In this document: one piece after another, positions 27,241 through 40,370 of the stretch | Layout of the letters: every line of letters starts with the position of its first letter | Position numbering within the stretch: the stretch's first letter is position 1 | From: an uncultured Collinsella sp. | GTDB lineage: Bacteria; Actinomycetota; Coriobacteriia; Coriobacteriales; Coriobacteriaceae | Direction of reading: 5' to 3' | DNA length: 64,000 bases | Assembly (NCBI GenBank): GCA_902490365.1 | Contig: CABUDQ010000001.1 | Span: forward strand, 50,249-114,248 | Notes under the pieces: model-generated | Database searches by the model: none | Told to the model about the DNA's origin: nothing | The model's input: the letters and a program-made list of their open reading frames with translations, nothing else | Made by a program: the position numbers and the translations under genes

Positions 27241-27268
27241 CCGCCCACAACCCAGAGCAGTCTTTTTG

Positions 27269-27354
27269 AGACGGGGGCTTTTAGCTACCCCGTCCCAAAT
27301 CTTGATTAGCAGATAAGCAAGATTGATGTGCATCTTGATTAGTAGCTAAGCAAG
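27269..27354. repeat. Hairpin and 21-bp direct repeats
   Basis: A stem GACGGGG/CCCCGTC (27270-27276 with 27288-27294) is followed by two near-identical 21-bp direct repeats starting at 27301 and 27334 (CTTGATTAGCAGATAAGCAAG type, three differences or fewer). Part of the hairpin (GGGGCTTTT..TAGCTA) occurs again inverted at about 27434-27457. This gap up to 27465 holds no gene. Confidence 0.55.
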
Positions 27355-27465
27355 TTTTTCCGCTGCCGCTCCCCCGAAAGATATCGAACGGCTGGGGCAA
27401 AGATAAATCATCGGGCAGGTAGGGCGGCAAAAGTAGCTAAAAAAGCCCCGTCCCAAATTAGCTGC

Positions 27466-27660
27466 TTAGCGCCAGGGGTCGGCTTCGAAGAGGGGCTCGC
27501 GCTCGGGGCGGCGATCGCTGTAGGGATCGTAGCCGTCGTCGTCCTCGTTCTCGGCACGGATGTAGGGGTCGCGCGGCTTGGGTGCCGGCTTAGGCGCAGG
27601 CTTGGGTGCGGCGGGTGCGGCATCGGTCGCCGGCGCGCTTGTCTTGATCTCGTCTTTCAT
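27466..27660 (-). CDS. Small Pro/Lys-rich and acidic protein
   Basis: This 64-residue protein (MKDEIKTSAPATDAAPAAP...) has a repeated APKP linker in the middle and an acidic, aromatic C-terminal part (ENEDDDGYDPYSDRRPERE, ending DPWR). It has no membrane segment. The ATG at 27660 has AAGGAG 8 nt upstream, and in-frame GC3 bias supports it. It lies beyond the clpB terminator on the same strand. The sequence looks disordered; the function is unknown. Confidence 0.6.
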   Translation of the reverse strand: MKDEIKTSAPATDAAPAAPKPAPKPAPKPRDPYIRAENEDDDGYDPYSDRRPEREPLFEADPWR

Positions 27661-27710
27661 CTGCATAGCTCCTTGCATCGCATCCGTTCAACATCATCGA
27701 TTGTCGCACG

Positions 27711-27747
27711 AAAAAGGGCGGCGGACCCAATTGGATCCGCCGCCCTT
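27711..27747 (-). terminator. Rho-independent terminator after clpB
   Basis: A GC-rich stem of about 16 bp (AAGGGCGGCGGATCC with its inverse, loop AATT) is followed on the minus strand by TTTTT, about 45 nt after the clpB stop. Confidence 0.9.
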
Positions 27748-27792
27748 GGCGTTTAGAGACGGCTGGTAGATTTTAAGGCATACCCCAAAAGT

Positions 27793-30420
<2,628 letters not shown>

Positions 30421-30509
30421 GGAATCACCTCTCTTGGGGCGGCCGCCCTACGGGGCGGCTTCACGTTGTTCAAGAAGTATTGTTGCCAGCTTTGTACGAT
30501 CTTATACAT

Positions 30510-30536
30510 AAATCTAAGTCTCTATATATAAGATTT
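30510..30536 (-). promoter_or_regulatory. HspR-type operator in the clpB promoter
   Basis: AAATCT at 30510-30515 faces AGATTT at 30531-30536 with exactly 15 nt between. On the minus strand it reads AAATCTTATAT, then GACTTAGATTT. The same 27-bp site with 21 or more identical positions stands before dnaK (39712-39738). It is a degenerate form of the actinobacterial HAIR inverted repeat (CTTGAGT-N7-ACTCAAG). TATAAG follows as a possible -10. Confidence 0.65.
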
Positions 30537-30599
30537 TCTGAGTGATTAAGTGATAGGTAGCAGGCACGCTCGCCCGCTGCGGCCTCGTCCCCTTACTAT

Positions 30600-30820
30600 C
30601 TCAATCTGTAACATCTAGCGGCTGTTTATGGCTCTAGATGTTACAGATCGAGATGAAATGACCAGCGGCACCCGTTTATCTAAATCTGTAACATCTAGTC
30701 AGCAAATAGAGCTCTATCTGTTACAAATCGAGACGAACAGAAAACACCCGGATCAAAAATCTAAATCTGTAACACCAGGCCCACTTTCAGCGGCCAAGAT
30801 GTTACAGATCGAGACAGACC
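30600..30820. repeat. Three tandem 80-bp palindromic repeats
   Basis: Three units start at 30604, 30684 and 30765 (spacing 80 and 81 bp). Each has a left arm ATCTGTAACATCTAG and a right arm ending GTTACAGAT or close to it, followed by CGAGA. The first pair of arms (30604-30618 with 30634-30648) is perfect over 15 bp. The region has no coding potential and lies between the clpB promoter and the 3' end of the next gene. Confidence 0.75.
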
Positions 30821-30825
30821 GAAAA

Positions 30826-30858
30826 CCACCACAAAGAGGACAGGCACCTTTGTGGTGG
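30826..30858. repeat. CCACCACAAAG hairpin repeat, copy 1
   Basis: A perfect 11-bp stem CCACCACAAAG/CTTTGTGGTGG with loop AGGACAGGCAC lies 10 nt after the stop of the minus-strand gene at 30868. Identical stems occur at 31630 and 32497. It may act as a terminator. Confidence 0.75.
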
Positions 30859-30867
30859 TCGCGGTCT

Positions 30868-31578
30868 CTACTCCTTCGCCGAACCCGTACTTCCCGATTC
30901 GACGGTCCAGGGCATCTCATCCTCGAACAGCCATGTACGGGCAGACCCACTATCGCGTGCAGTCTGCGGGTCAGGCAAGCAGGTCTGTTTATAGGCATCT
31001 TGGATACACTGACCCATAAAATCGTTGAGCTCGGTCTGGTCGCCCTCCATGACATAGGCGACATCGCCGTCCATGATGTAGATGCCCGGACCCTCATTGC
31101 CCTCGTAGCCCGGATCGTACGAGACATCACATAACTTTGCGCCGTTTGCAGTGTCCAGCTCGATGGAAGAGTGGCATCCGCCAACCATGTCGTTCGCTTT
31201 TGCCCGATAGGACGCATATCTGTACCAACGCTTAAATGTTTTGCCCTTGAGTAGCTTGGACGCCCTATCGATCAGGCTTGTATCCGTGGTATAGCGCATG
31301 GCCCCAAGCTGAATACGCGGATAATTGCTAATACCCAGCACAGCCGGCTGCTCATCAAAATCAACGGTAATGGTCTCGGGCTTGTCGTCGCCGGTCAGAA
31401 GTTCGACAGATTGAGTCACAGGCTTGACCACCGGCTCCGTCACCGCAGCAGGTAGAAACGCCATGCCGACAGTGCCCATGCCAACCACGGCAATCGCAAG
31501 CGCCAAGACAATCAATCCAATACGGGCAGAACGGCTCACGGCAAAACACCCCACAATGCAAACCTTCGCCACCTGCAC
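30868..31578 (-). CDS. Hypothetical secreted or membrane-anchored protein
   Basis: This protein of up to 236 residues has one N-terminal membrane segment (RIGLIVLALAIAVVGMGTVG) and an external domain of about 190 residues with four to five cysteines, an acidic C-terminal half and the motif GPGIYIMDGDVAYVMEGD. The start is uncertain: GTG codons at 31578, 31554 (AAGG 8 nt upstream) and 31539 (GGGGTG upstream) are all possible. It is divergent from the gene at 31774, which also has an N-terminal membrane segment and a domain of similar size. No function is recognised. Confidence 0.68.
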   Translation of the reverse strand: MQVAKVCIVGCFAVSRSARIGLIVLALAIAVVGMGTVGMAFLPAAVTEPVVKPVTQSVELLTGDDKPETITVDFDEQPAVLGISNYPRIQLGAMRYTTDTSLIDRASKLLKGKTFKRWYRYASYRAKANDMVGGCHSSIELDTANGAKLCDVSYDPGYEGNEGPGIYIMDGDVAYVMEGDQTELNDFMGQCIQDAYKQTCLPDPQTARDSGSARTWLFEDEMPWTVESGSTGSAKE

Positions 31579-31629
31579 TAATGATACCGCCAGCTAACAC
31601 TATTACCAAAAGAAGCCGCGCGCTCCTCA

Positions 31630-31662
31630 CCACCACAAAGGGGACAGGCACCTTTGTGGTGG
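31630..31662. repeat. CCACCACAAAG hairpin repeat, copy 2
   Basis: The same 11-bp stem as at 30826, with loop GGGACAGGCAC, here lies between two divergent genes and so cannot be a terminator for either. TTTT follows on the plus strand. Confidence 0.75.
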
Positions 31663-31773
31663 TTTTCGACGCTAACGGTCGACCATCTCGCGCAATGAGA
31701 TTAAACTTGAATTGCTCTCTGAACATATCCATTTCTGCCTATCCTCAACAGATCTTTGTCTCGAGGAGCGCAT

Positions 31774-32442
31774 ATGAAGCCGCCTCATTCCACCGGTCGC
31801 AACGTCATCGCCATTCTCGCCATACCCATCGTGATGCTCTTCCTTATCGTCATCACGCCCTTTTCCCTTGGTATCACCTCGCCCTTCGATTTATGCGGAA
31901 TGGTCGACGCCGGCTCGCGTGCCACCTCGCTCTCCTTTATCTGTCGCGGCGTGTTTTACGAAGATGGAATTCCCACCGGAAGTTGGCAGTCAAAGTTGCC
32001 ACTGCTCGGTCAGATCGACGGATGCTCCCCCTATTTCTGCCTTGGACCTCAGACGCTAAACTATCTAATCGACGACCAGCCACTCGACTTCATCACCCTC
32101 GCCTACGACTACGCACCAAACACCGATGAGCGCCACATGAACCAAGTCCTCGACAAGATGCTTGGACAGTGCGGGCTCACCGAGGAGGCCGGTCGAACCA
32201 TCTATAGCAACCAGAAATTAAAGCGAACAGAACTCCGCCGTGTCGGAAAAATCAAAGGGCGAAACGGGGCCGCCTACTGGGATGCCTGGGCAACACGCGA
32301 CAAGGGCGAATTCGGACACAGCACCTATATGGTCACTGTCTACACCAAAGACGGAATTAAGGACAATGTTGACGATTTCGCGTCATCCAAACTCGGCATC
32401 CCCAAAACAACCAAACCCGCCAGCCCAGATGAAATTCTGTAG
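31774..32442 (+). CDS. Hypothetical secreted or membrane-anchored protein
   Basis: This 222-residue protein starts MKPPHSTGRNVIAILAIPIV, with one membrane segment (about residues 9-32). An external domain with five cysteines follows (for example CGMVDAG, FICRGVF, GCSPYFC). The C-terminal part is basic and then polar. The ATG at 31774 has GAGGAG upstream; a TTG 18 nt earlier is in frame but has no ribosome site. It is not recognised. Its base composition is less GC-rich than the housekeeping genes near it. Confidence 0.68.
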   Translation: MKPPHSTGRNVIAILAIPIVMLFLIVITPFSLGITSPFDLCGMVDAGSRATSLSFICRGVFYEDGIPTGSWQSKLPLLGQIDGCSPYFCLGPQTLNYLIDDQPLDFITLAYDYAPNTDERHMNQVLDKMLGQCGLTEEAGRTIYSNQKLKRTELRRVGKIKGRNGAAYWDAWATRDKGEFGHSTYMVTVYTKDGIKDNVDDFASSKLGIPKTTKPASPDEIL

Positions 32443-32496
32443 AGCCGCCCATTAACATGCCGCTCAACGATCACAACAGCATCGAGCTCGTCCCCA

Positions 32497-32529
32497 CCAC
32501 CACAAAGGTGCCTGCCCCCTTTGTGGTGG
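32497..32529. repeat. CCACCACAAAG hairpin repeat, copy 3 (inverted loop)
   Basis: The same 11-bp stem as the copies at 30826 and 31630, but with the loop in the opposite orientation (GTGCCTGCCCC). It lies 55 nt after the gene at 31774. Confidence 0.75.
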
Positions 32530-32547
32530 TTTTCAACAAAAAGAAGC

Positions 32548-32570
32548 CGCCCCGATAACAGGGGCGGCAT
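32548..32570 (+). terminator. Hairpin downstream of the gene at 31774
   Basis: GCCGCCCC and GGGGCGGC enclose a short loop (GATAACA). There is no good U-run on the plus strand, but on the minus strand the tail is CTTTTTG, so it may also serve leftward transcripts. Confidence 0.45.
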
Positions 32571-32627
32571 CAAGCAACTCTATTTATTAGCGTCCCTCAA
32601 GACCCAACGAGGACGCAGAAATGTAGC

Positions 32628-32699
32628 CCGGGGCTTACCCTTTGCCGAACGCGACCCTCGCGAAGCGCGTGAGCGGGCGGGAAAGGGTGGCCCCGGGCG
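32628..32699 (-). terminator. Large GC-rich stem-loop after the aconitase-family gene
   Basis: GCCCGGGGC on one side pairs with GCCCCGGGC on the other, with CCCTTT/AAAGGG forming a second stem inside. It starts about 15 nt after the stop at 32714 in the direction of transcription. No U-run follows, so it could protect the 3' end rather than terminate. Confidence 0.45.
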
Positions 32700-32713
32700 G
32701 ACAATTAAGTGCG

Positions 32714-35014
32714 TTACTCGGCAGCGGCCTTGAACTTGTTGTAGTTGATCAGGCAGCCGGCCTTAACGATGGCACGCTCCTCCGCCGTCATATCGGCAAT
32801 GTAGAGCTCAATCTGCTCGACCGCACCGTCGACGCGCACCACGTAGGCGGCGATGTTCTTGAGGTCGCCATCGAGCGCGGCACGGATACCCGGCACAAAG
32901 ACGTAGTCGCCCACCTCAAAGTTGGGCTCCGTCTCCATCTGGAAGGGCACCATGCCCCAGTTCATCACGTTGGAGCGATAGCGCTTGGTGGCGTACTCGT
33001 GAACGATGTTGGCTAGGCCGCCGATCACGCGCTGGCAGCTCGCGGCCTGCTCGCGAGCGGAACCGTCACCGGGCTTCTTGGCATAGAGCATGGAGCCGTA
33101 TTCTGTCGCCTTGGCATCGGCCGCGACGCCCGCGCCCGCCAGTGCCTCAAACACGCCGGCAAGCTCGGCATCGAGCGCCGCCAGGTCGCCCGCGGACTCG
33201 CCGGCAACGCGGCGCTTCTCCACGGCGTCGACCTCCTTGGAACGGCCCACGTAGGCCGGGTCGCGGCGGCTGAGCGTAAACTCGGCCAGGCCCAGCGGAT
33301 TGGAGCGGAAGGAGCTCGTCTCGCCCGAGGGAATGAGCTCGTCGGTCGTGGTGACCGGGTCCATGATCTTGGAACACACCTTGAGCAGGATGTCGTCGCC
33401 GAGCGGCTCCATCGCGGGCCACGGCTTGATGTTGGGACCCTCGACCAGCTCGTCGGCAGGCTCCGCCTTGCCAAAGCCCCAGTACACGCGCTTCTTGTAC
33501 GGCGCGTCGTCGAAGGTGTACTCGCAAGCCTCGTCCCAGGTGTCCTCGGGCAGGTCGGTCGCCGGCGTCAGGATGCCGCCGTTGGCAGCCGTCGCCGCAA
33601 TGGAACGGGCGTCCATCAGAGCCACGGCGCTCAGCTGGCCATTGCCCGGCTTGGAGCCCTCGCGGTTGGGGAAGTTGCGCGTAGTGTGGCGAATGGACAG
33701 GCCGTTGTTGGCGGGCGTGTCGCCGGCACCGAAGCACGGGCCGCAGAATGCCGTGCGCACGATCGCGCCGGCCTCCATAAGGTCGTAGATATAGCCGCGA
33801 CGCGTGAGTTCGAGCGCCACGGGCTGGCTCGTGGGATAGACCGACAGCGAGAACTCGCCGCAGCCGGTGTTGGCGCCCTTGAGCACGCGGGCAGCCTGGA
33901 CCACGGAGTCGTAGTTGCCGCCCGAGCAGCCGGCGATAACGCCCTGCTGCACGCGCAGTTTGCCGTCGACGATCTTGTCGAGCAGGCTAAAGTGTGTCTT
34001 GCCCTCGCCGATCTTGGCGGCCTCGAGCTCGACCTCGTGCAGGATGTCCTCGAGGTTCTCGTTGAGCTCGTCGATCTCAAAGCCGTTGGAAGGATGGAAC
34101 GGCAGCGCGATCATGGGCTTGATGCTCGACAGGTCGACCTCGACGCAGCCGTCGTAGTAGGCGACATCGGCGGGCTTGAGCTCGCGGTAGTCGTCGCCGC
34201 GGCCGTGCATGGTCAGGAATGCGTGCGTGTCCTCGTCGGTGGCCCAGATGCTCGACAGGCAGGTGGTCTCGGTGGTCATGACGTCGACGCCGTTGCGGTA
34301 GTCGGTCGTCATGCTCGAGATGCCGGGGCCCACGAACTCCATGACCTTGTTCTTAACGTAGCCCTTGGCAAAGACGGCGCGGATGATGGCGAGCGCCACG
34401 TCGTGCGGGCCGACGCCGGGGCGCGGGGCACCCGTGAGGTAGATGGCAACGACGCCGGGATAGGCGACATCGTAGGTGTCGCGCAGCAACTGCTTGGCCA
34501 GCTCGCCGCCGCCCTCACCCACGGCCATGGTGCCCAGAGCGCCGTAGCGGGTGTGCGAGTCGGAACCCAGGATCATCTTGCCGCAGCCCGCGAAGTTCTC
34601 ACGCATAAAGGAGTGGATAACGGCGATATGCGGCGGAACGAAGATGCCACCGTACTTCTTGGCGGCCGAGAGACCGAAAACGTGGTCGTCCTCGTTGATG
34701 GTGCCGCCCACGGCGCACAGCGAATTATGGCAGTTGGTGAGCACGTAAGGCAGCGGGAACTGCTCCATGCCCGAGGCGCGCGCCGTCTGGATGATGCCGA
34801 CAAAGGTGATGTCGTGGCTCGCCATGGCGTCGAAGCGAATCTTGAGTGCCTCGGGATCTCCGGACGTATTGTGTGCCTGGAGGATCGAATACGCGATGGT
34901 GCCGCGCTTGGCATCCTCGGGCGTCTGCGTAATACCGCGCTCGGCAGCCTCGGCCGCAGGCACAACCTCGCTGCCGCCGCGCAGGTAGATGCCGTCCTCG
35001 TACAGCTTGACCAT
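32714..35014 (-). CDS. Aconitase-family hydratase
   Basis: This 766-residue protein belongs to the aconitase superfamily, which isomerises or hydrates carboxylic acids with a [4Fe-4S] cluster. Typical parts are [40 protein letters not shown] (quoted in part) and the cluster cysteines in AGCSGG and FCGPC. The swivel-like domain is at the end ([11 protein letters not shown]). It is annotated in anaerobes simply as hydratase; whether it is a true aconitase is not certain. The ATG at 35014 has GGGAGA 6 nt upstream, so an 18-residue upstream extension is left out. Confidence 0.85.
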   Translation of the reverse strand: MVKLYEDGIYLRGGSEVVPAAEAAERGITQTPEDAKRGTIAYSILQAHNTSGDPEALKIRFDAMASHDITFVGIIQTARASGMEQFPLPYVLTNCHNSLCAVGGTINEDDHVFGLSAAKKYGGIFVPPHIAVIHSFMRENFAGCGKMILGSDSHTRYGALGTMAVGEGGGELAKQLLRDTYDVAYPGVVAIYLTGAPRPGVGPHDVALAIIRAVFAKGYVKNKVMEFVGPGISSMTTDYRNGVDVMTTETTCLSSIWATDEDTHAFLTMHGRGDDYRELKPADVAYYDGCVEVDLSSIKPMIALPFHPSNGFEIDELNENLEDILHEVELEAAKIGEGKTHFSLLDKIVDGKLRVQQGVIAGCSGGNYDSVVQAARVLKGANTGCGEFSLSVYPTSQPVALELTRRGYIYDLMEAGAIVRTAFCGPCFGAGDTPANNGLSIRHTTRNFPNREGSKPGNGQLSAVALMDARSIAATAANGGILTPATDLPEDTWDEACEYTFDDAPYKKRVYWGFGKAEPADELVEGPNIKPWPAMEPLGDDILLKVCSKIMDPVTTTDELIPSGETSSFRSNPLGLAEFTLSRRDPAYVGRSKEVDAVEKRRVAGESAGDLAALDAELAGVFEALAGAGVAADAKATEYGSMLYAKKPGDGSAREQAASCQRVIGGLANIVHEYATKRYRSNVMNWGMVPFQMETEPNFEVGDYVFVPGIRAALDGDLKNIAAYVVRVDGAVEQIELYIADMTAEERAIVKAGCLINYNKFKAAAE

Positions 35015-35179
35015 ACTGTCTCCCACTCTGCCCAAAACGATTTGGGCGCATAGCATACATTCGTTCAATATCGTGCCATAGAACGGTTGCGAGTGGGTTA
35101 CGAATCTGCACGTTCACTTTATCTCAGTAAAGCAAAGAACGAGTTGGGTGCCGGGGGCAGACTTAGACGCCGAAATGAC

Positions 35180-35243
35180 GAGAGTGGATAATCTCCCACT
35201 TTGAGCCTGCAAACAGGCCAAAAACGGGAGATTATCCACTCTC
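35180..35243. repeat. GGATAATCTCCC hairpin repeat, copy 1
   Basis: A perfect 18-bp stem (35180-35197 with 35226-35243) surrounds a loop with an inner GCCTG/CAGGC stem. A second copy at 62993-63056 keeps the stem but changes one pair on both sides (GAGAG/CTCTC here, GAGCG/CGCTC there). It lies upstream of the aconitase gene and downstream of hspR. The rest of the gap 35015-35301 shows only GTCCCCAATGAG-type repeat remnants. Confidence 0.8.
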
Positions 35244-35301
35244 ATTCTGCGGGCACTCATTTAAGTCTGTCCCCAATGAGTGCCCGGCAGCGTCGGCGGA
35301 G

Positions 35302-35718
35302 CTATAGGTCGCTACCCGTACCTAGCAGCTTGCGCATGACTTGCTCGGGGTTGACCGAGCCGTCGCGCGGGGCCAGGGCGGTGATCTTCTTCTGCATCTT
35401 GTACTCGTGCAGCTCGTCCTCGAGCTGGCGCACGCGTGCGCGGAGTTTTTCGTTCTCGCGCTCGCGCTCCTCGGCACGCTCCTTCATATCGAGGATGCGC
35501 ACCACGCCGGCAAGGTTGATGCCCTCGTCAGTCAGCTGGTTGATGAGCTCCAGGCGCTCGATATCGGCACGCGAATACAGACGCGTGTTGCCGCCCGAGC
35601 GCTGGGGGTTCACCAGGCCCTTGGACTCGTAGACGCGCAGAGTCTGCGGATGCATGCCGGTCAACTCGGCCGCCACGCTGATCATGTACAGCGGTTTATT
35701 CCTATTGTCCTCGGCCAT
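35302..35718 (-). CDS. hspR: Heat-shock repressor HspR (MerR family)
   Basis: HspR represses the dnaK operon and clpB, using DnaK as co-repressor in other actinobacteria. The 138-residue protein starts MAEDNRNKPLYMISVAAEL, has the MerR helix-turn-helix (about 10-80: GMHPQTLRVYESKGLV, RLYSRADIERL), then a long coiled coil (about 80-115) and a short tail. It is the last gene of dnaK-grpE-dnaJ-hspR. Two 27-bp palindromes, before dnaK and clpB, are its likely sites. Confidence 0.93.
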   Translation of the reverse strand: MAEDNRNKPLYMISVAAELTGMHPQTLRVYESKGLVNPQRSGGNTRLYSRADIERLELINQLTDEGINLAGVVRILDMKERAEERERENEKLRARVRQLEDELHEYKMQKKITALAPRDGSVNPEQVMRKLLGTGSDL

Positions 35719-35790
35719 GCTACCTGACCCCTTTCCGTCTCGTTATCGTCCATCATAAGCCCGCGGGCGCGGGTGTGCGCCACGACCGCC

Positions 35791-36756
35791 CTAGTACGTC
35801 GCCTTGTAACGGTTGACCTTCTCGCGATAATCGCGCGTGTCGACCTCGCGCAGCTTGGTCATGGCATCGCGCTCGTCATCGGATAGGTTCGTGGGGACCT
35901 GCACCTTGATCTCGACGAGCAGCGCGCCCGTACGGCCACGGTGCTTAACGTCGGGCGCCCCCATTTCCTTAAAGCGGAACTTCTTGCCCGTCTGGGTACC
36001 CGCGGGCACCTTCAGACGAACCGTCGCACCGCCGGGCGTCGGCACGTCCACCGTGCAGCCGAGCGCCGCCTCGTAGACCGAGACCGGTACCTCCATGGTC
36101 ACGTCGGCACCTTTACGCTTAAACAGCGGATGCTCCTCCACGTGCGTGGTCACGACCAGGTCGCCGCGCTCGCCGCCGGCAACGCCATACTCGCCGCGAC
36201 GTTTGTAGCGCAGCTTGCCGCCGTCGACCGCGCCCGCGGGCACCGAGACCGTAATGGTCTGCTGTTCGCCCGTCGAGGGAATGCGGTAGGTGACCTTGTG
36301 CGTCACGCCGCGAAACGCGTCCTCGGCCGTCACATCGACGGTCAGCGACAGGTCGCCGCCCTTGCGAGCGCGGCTGCGACCCGCGCCGGCACCGGCGTTA
36401 CCCGCAGCCCCGGCAAAGCCCGAGCCCCAATCGCTGCCCCAGGCGCCGTTGCCGCTAAAGATGCTGTCGAAGATATCGCCCCAGCCGCTGGCGCCCGCGC
36501 CGGCACCGTAGCCGCCGCCATACGCGCCGCCTGCGCCCGGCATGCCGCCGAACATGAGCATCTGGTCGTACTCTTTGCGCTTCTTCTCGTCCGAAAGCGT
36601 CTCGTAGGCCTCGCTAATCTCCTTAAACTTAGCCTCGTCGCCGCCGGCATCGGGGTGATATTTTTGCGCGAGCTTGCGAAACGCGCTCTTGATCTCTTTG
36701 TCGGAGGCGCTCTTGGATACGCCCAGGATGTCATAGAAGGTTTTGCCTGCAGCCAT
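35791..36756 (-). CDS. dnaJ: DnaJ-type co-chaperone without zinc fingers (CbpA-like)
   Basis: This 321-residue protein stimulates DnaK. The J-domain (residues 4-70) carries the HPD motif (KYHPDAGG). A Gly/Ala-rich linker (about 72-125) follows, then two beta client-binding domains. The four CxxCxGxG zinc motifs of classical DnaJ are missing, so it is of the CbpA/type II kind. The ATG at 36756 has GGAGAGGAG upstream. It lies between grpE and hspR. Confidence 0.93.
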   Translation of the reverse strand: MAAGKTFYDILGVSKSASDKEIKSAFRKLAQKYHPDAGGDEAKFKEISEAYETLSDEKKRKEYDQMLMFGGMPGAGGAYGGGYGAGAGASGWGDIFDSIFSGNGAWGSDWGSGFAGAAGNAGAGAGRSRARKGGDLSLTVDVTAEDAFRGVTHKVTYRIPSTGEQQTITVSVPAGAVDGGKLRYKRRGEYGVAGGERGDLVVTTHVEEHPLFKRKGADVTMEVPVSVYEAALGCTVDVPTPGGATVRLKVPAGTQTGKKFRFKEMGAPDVKHRGRTGALLVEIKVQVPTNLSDDERDAMTKLREVDTRDYREKVNRYKATY

Positions 36757-36864
36757 CGTAGCTCCTCTCCTGTTACGTCCGCCGCCCCTGCGGACGGCGG
36801 CTCATGCTTTCATATGGCACTAGGTCAGAAAGGGCCCCGGGTGTTGCCCCGGGGCCCTTCTCAA

Positions 36865-37707
36865 TTACTCCTCGGTGCTCTCAGCCGTATCGGCCGCAGC
36901 ATCCTCGGGCGCCGCTTCGGGCTCCGGTGCGGGGCGCTTCTCGCCACCGTAGGTCACCGTCACCATCGCGGAACGCAGAATGCGATCCGCCATGCGGTAG
37001 CCCTTCTGGTACACGTCGTTGACGGTCTCGTCGTACTGCGATGCGTCCTCGACGCGACCCACAGCCTGGTGCTCGAGCGGATCGAACGCCTCGCCCTTGG
37101 GGTCGATGGGCTCAACGCCCTCGTGTGCAAACACGTCGAGCAGCTTGGCATGAACCGCATCGACGCCGTCGACGAACTGCTTAAAGTCGTCAGAAAGCTC
37201 TTGGCTGCGGGCATGGTCGATCGCGCGCTCGATATCGTCAACCACCGGCAGCAGCGCGGTGACGAGCTTCTCGGTCGCACGCTCGCGCTCGGCGATGCGC
37301 TCGCTGGCGGTGCGGCGACGGAAGTTCTCCCAGTCGGCCTGCAGGCGGGCGGTGCGCTCGGTAGCGTCCTTTGCCTTGTCCTCGGCGGCCTTCTGAGCCT
37401 CTGCCGCAGCATCGAGCTCGTTGCGCACGTCGGCAAGCTCCTTTTGGGCCTGCTCGAACTTGAGCTTAAAGTCATTGTCGGCGGCTTCCTCACCGGCGCG
37501 GATAGCGGCTTCCACCATCTCGTCCTCGGTCATCGTCGCCTCCTTGTTGGAATCCTCTACCTGGTTCTCGGCAGCCTCGGCGGCCGGGGCCTCGTTGGCC
37601 TCGGTATCGTCAACGGCCTCTACGGGAATCTTCACGTCCTTCTCCTCAGAGTCAACGGGGGCGGCGCCAGCGGCGGCCGCCTCCGTGCGAGCTTTACGGG
37701 CGGACAT
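36865..37707 (-). CDS. grpE: Nucleotide exchange factor GrpE
   Basis: GrpE releases ADP from DnaK. The 280-residue frame has a 58-residue acidic, Ala-rich N-terminal part, the long coiled coil (about 75-140, ADWENFRRR), then the four-helix and beta-wing head ending in VTYGGEKR. A Glu/Ala-rich tail follows. The ATG at 37707 overlaps the end of dnaK closely and has only a weak ribosome site, while an internal ATG at 37533 (MTEDEMVEAAIRAG) has a strong AAGGAGG. That start gives 222 residues, the common GrpE size. Confidence 0.93.
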   Translation of the reverse strand: MSARKARTEAAAAGAAPVDSEEKDVKIPVEAVDDTEANEAPAAEAAENQVEDSNKEATMTEDEMVEAAIRAGEEAADNDFKLKFEQAQKELADVRNELDAAAEAQKAAEDKAKDATERTARLQADWENFRRRTASERIAERERATEKLVTALLPVVDDIERAIDHARSQELSDDFKQFVDGVDAVHAKLLDVFAHEGVEPIDPKGEAFDPLEHQAVGRVEDASQYDETVNDVYQKGYRMADRILRSAMVTVTYGGEKRPAPEPEAAPEDAAADTAESTEE

Positions 37708-37709
37708 GA

Positions 37710-39602
<1,893 letters not shown>

Positions 39603-39711
39603 TAGAAATTCCCTCTCTCTTTTGCGTTCGCGCCGCCTCGACGGTCTGTCGTGTGGCGCTTCGGCTTGTCTTTCAGGATGTAGTGTATCCCCTTATGGGC
39701 CGGAATATACA

Positions 39712-39738
39712 AAATCTAAGTCAATTCATATAAGATTT
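39712..39738 (-). promoter_or_regulatory. HspR-type operator in the dnaK promoter
   Basis: AAATCT at 39712-39717 faces AGATTT at 39733-39738, 15 nt apart, the same sequence layout and length as the site before clpB (30510-30536). On the minus strand TTATAT and, 18 nt later, TATATT could be the -35 and -10, which would place the operator over the promoter. Confidence 0.65.
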
Positions 39739-39875
39739 CTTATCTCTGAGAGTTTAGGTTCTCAAATGCGCAGGTAGATGCACTGTTTGAGTTCTCGGCA
39801 GATCTATTGAGATCTATGTAGAGATGGCTGAGGTTTGGGCTTGGGAGCGCACATGGCGGCCCCGGGCTTCCCTGG

Positions 39876-39921
39876 GGAAAGTTCGACCCGTTTTTCGGCC
39901 AAATAATGGGATGCGGTTTCC
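39876..39921. repeat. GGAAA/TTTCC hairpin repeat, single unit
   Basis: GGAAAGTTCGACCC (39876-39889) faces GGGATGCGGTTTCC (39908-39921), a 46-bp unit with the loop GTTTTTCGGCCAAATAAT. The loop core TTCGGCCAAATA is found again in the third unit of the array at 54742, showing common origin. Confidence 0.7.
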
Positions 39922-40056
39922 GCAAGCACGCTCAATCGCCCTATATTTCAAGTCACCTATAGCTAACATTTGCGCAGCTCAACGGCCCCACCTGCGCGTT
40001 TTTTAGTAAACCTTGGCATACTCGGCGAACGGTATGAAGATGCCGGCCAGAGGGTA

Positions 40057-40084
40057 TTGCAAACGGTCGCTCCCGTGGTATGTT
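40057..40084 (+). promoter_or_regulatory. Possible promoter of the ferredoxin gene
   Basis: TTGCAA and TATGTT are separated by 16 bp, 62 bp before the start codon. The match is moderate. Confidence 0.35.
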
Positions 40085-40145
40085 TTTGCCCGAATCAAAC
40101 CGGCGCGCATCGCCTGTAGCGTCGGTCAACAGAGAGGAAACTACC

Positions 40146-40331
40146 ATGGCTCATCCCGTAATTGATGCCGACGAGTGCATCGCTTGTGGCGTTTGCGTCG
40201 ACTCCTGCCCCGCTGGCGTTCTGGAGCTCCAGGACGTCGCTACCGTCGCTGACGAGGACTCCTGCGTCGCCTGTGGCGCTTGCCAGGACGCTTGCCCCGC
40301 CGGCGCGATCACCGAGATCGTCGAGGAGTAA
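40146..40331 (+). CDS. 2[4Fe-4S] ferredoxin
   Basis: This 61-residue protein is a clostridial-type ferredoxin, a small cytoplasmic electron carrier. Eight cysteines stand in two CxxCxxCxxxCP motifs (11, 14, 17, 21 and 40, 43, 46, 50). The ATG at 40146 has GAGAGGA upstream; an in-frame upstream extension has no family match. It is a single-gene unit with its own terminator. It may serve hydrogenase or oxidoreductase reactions, but no specific partner can be assigned. Confidence 0.95.
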   Translation: MAHPVIDADECIACGVCVDSCPAGVLELQDVATVADEDSCVACGACQDACPAGAITEIVEE

Positions 40332-40370
40332 CAACTCCCCCGCTTGCACACTCACAAGTACACCGTGCAC

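Larger units (their letters stand above)
39739..40145. other. Gap between dnaK and the ferredoxin gene
   Basis: This about 400-bp stretch has no gene. It holds one unit of the GGAAA/TTTCC hairpin family (39876-39921) and a possible ferredoxin promoter near 40057-40084. The rest shows no structure I can name. Confidence 0.5.

Noticed and set aside
30600..30820. CRISPR array
   Set aside because: Only three units, each palindromic over its full length, without unique spacers of constant size and without cas genes.
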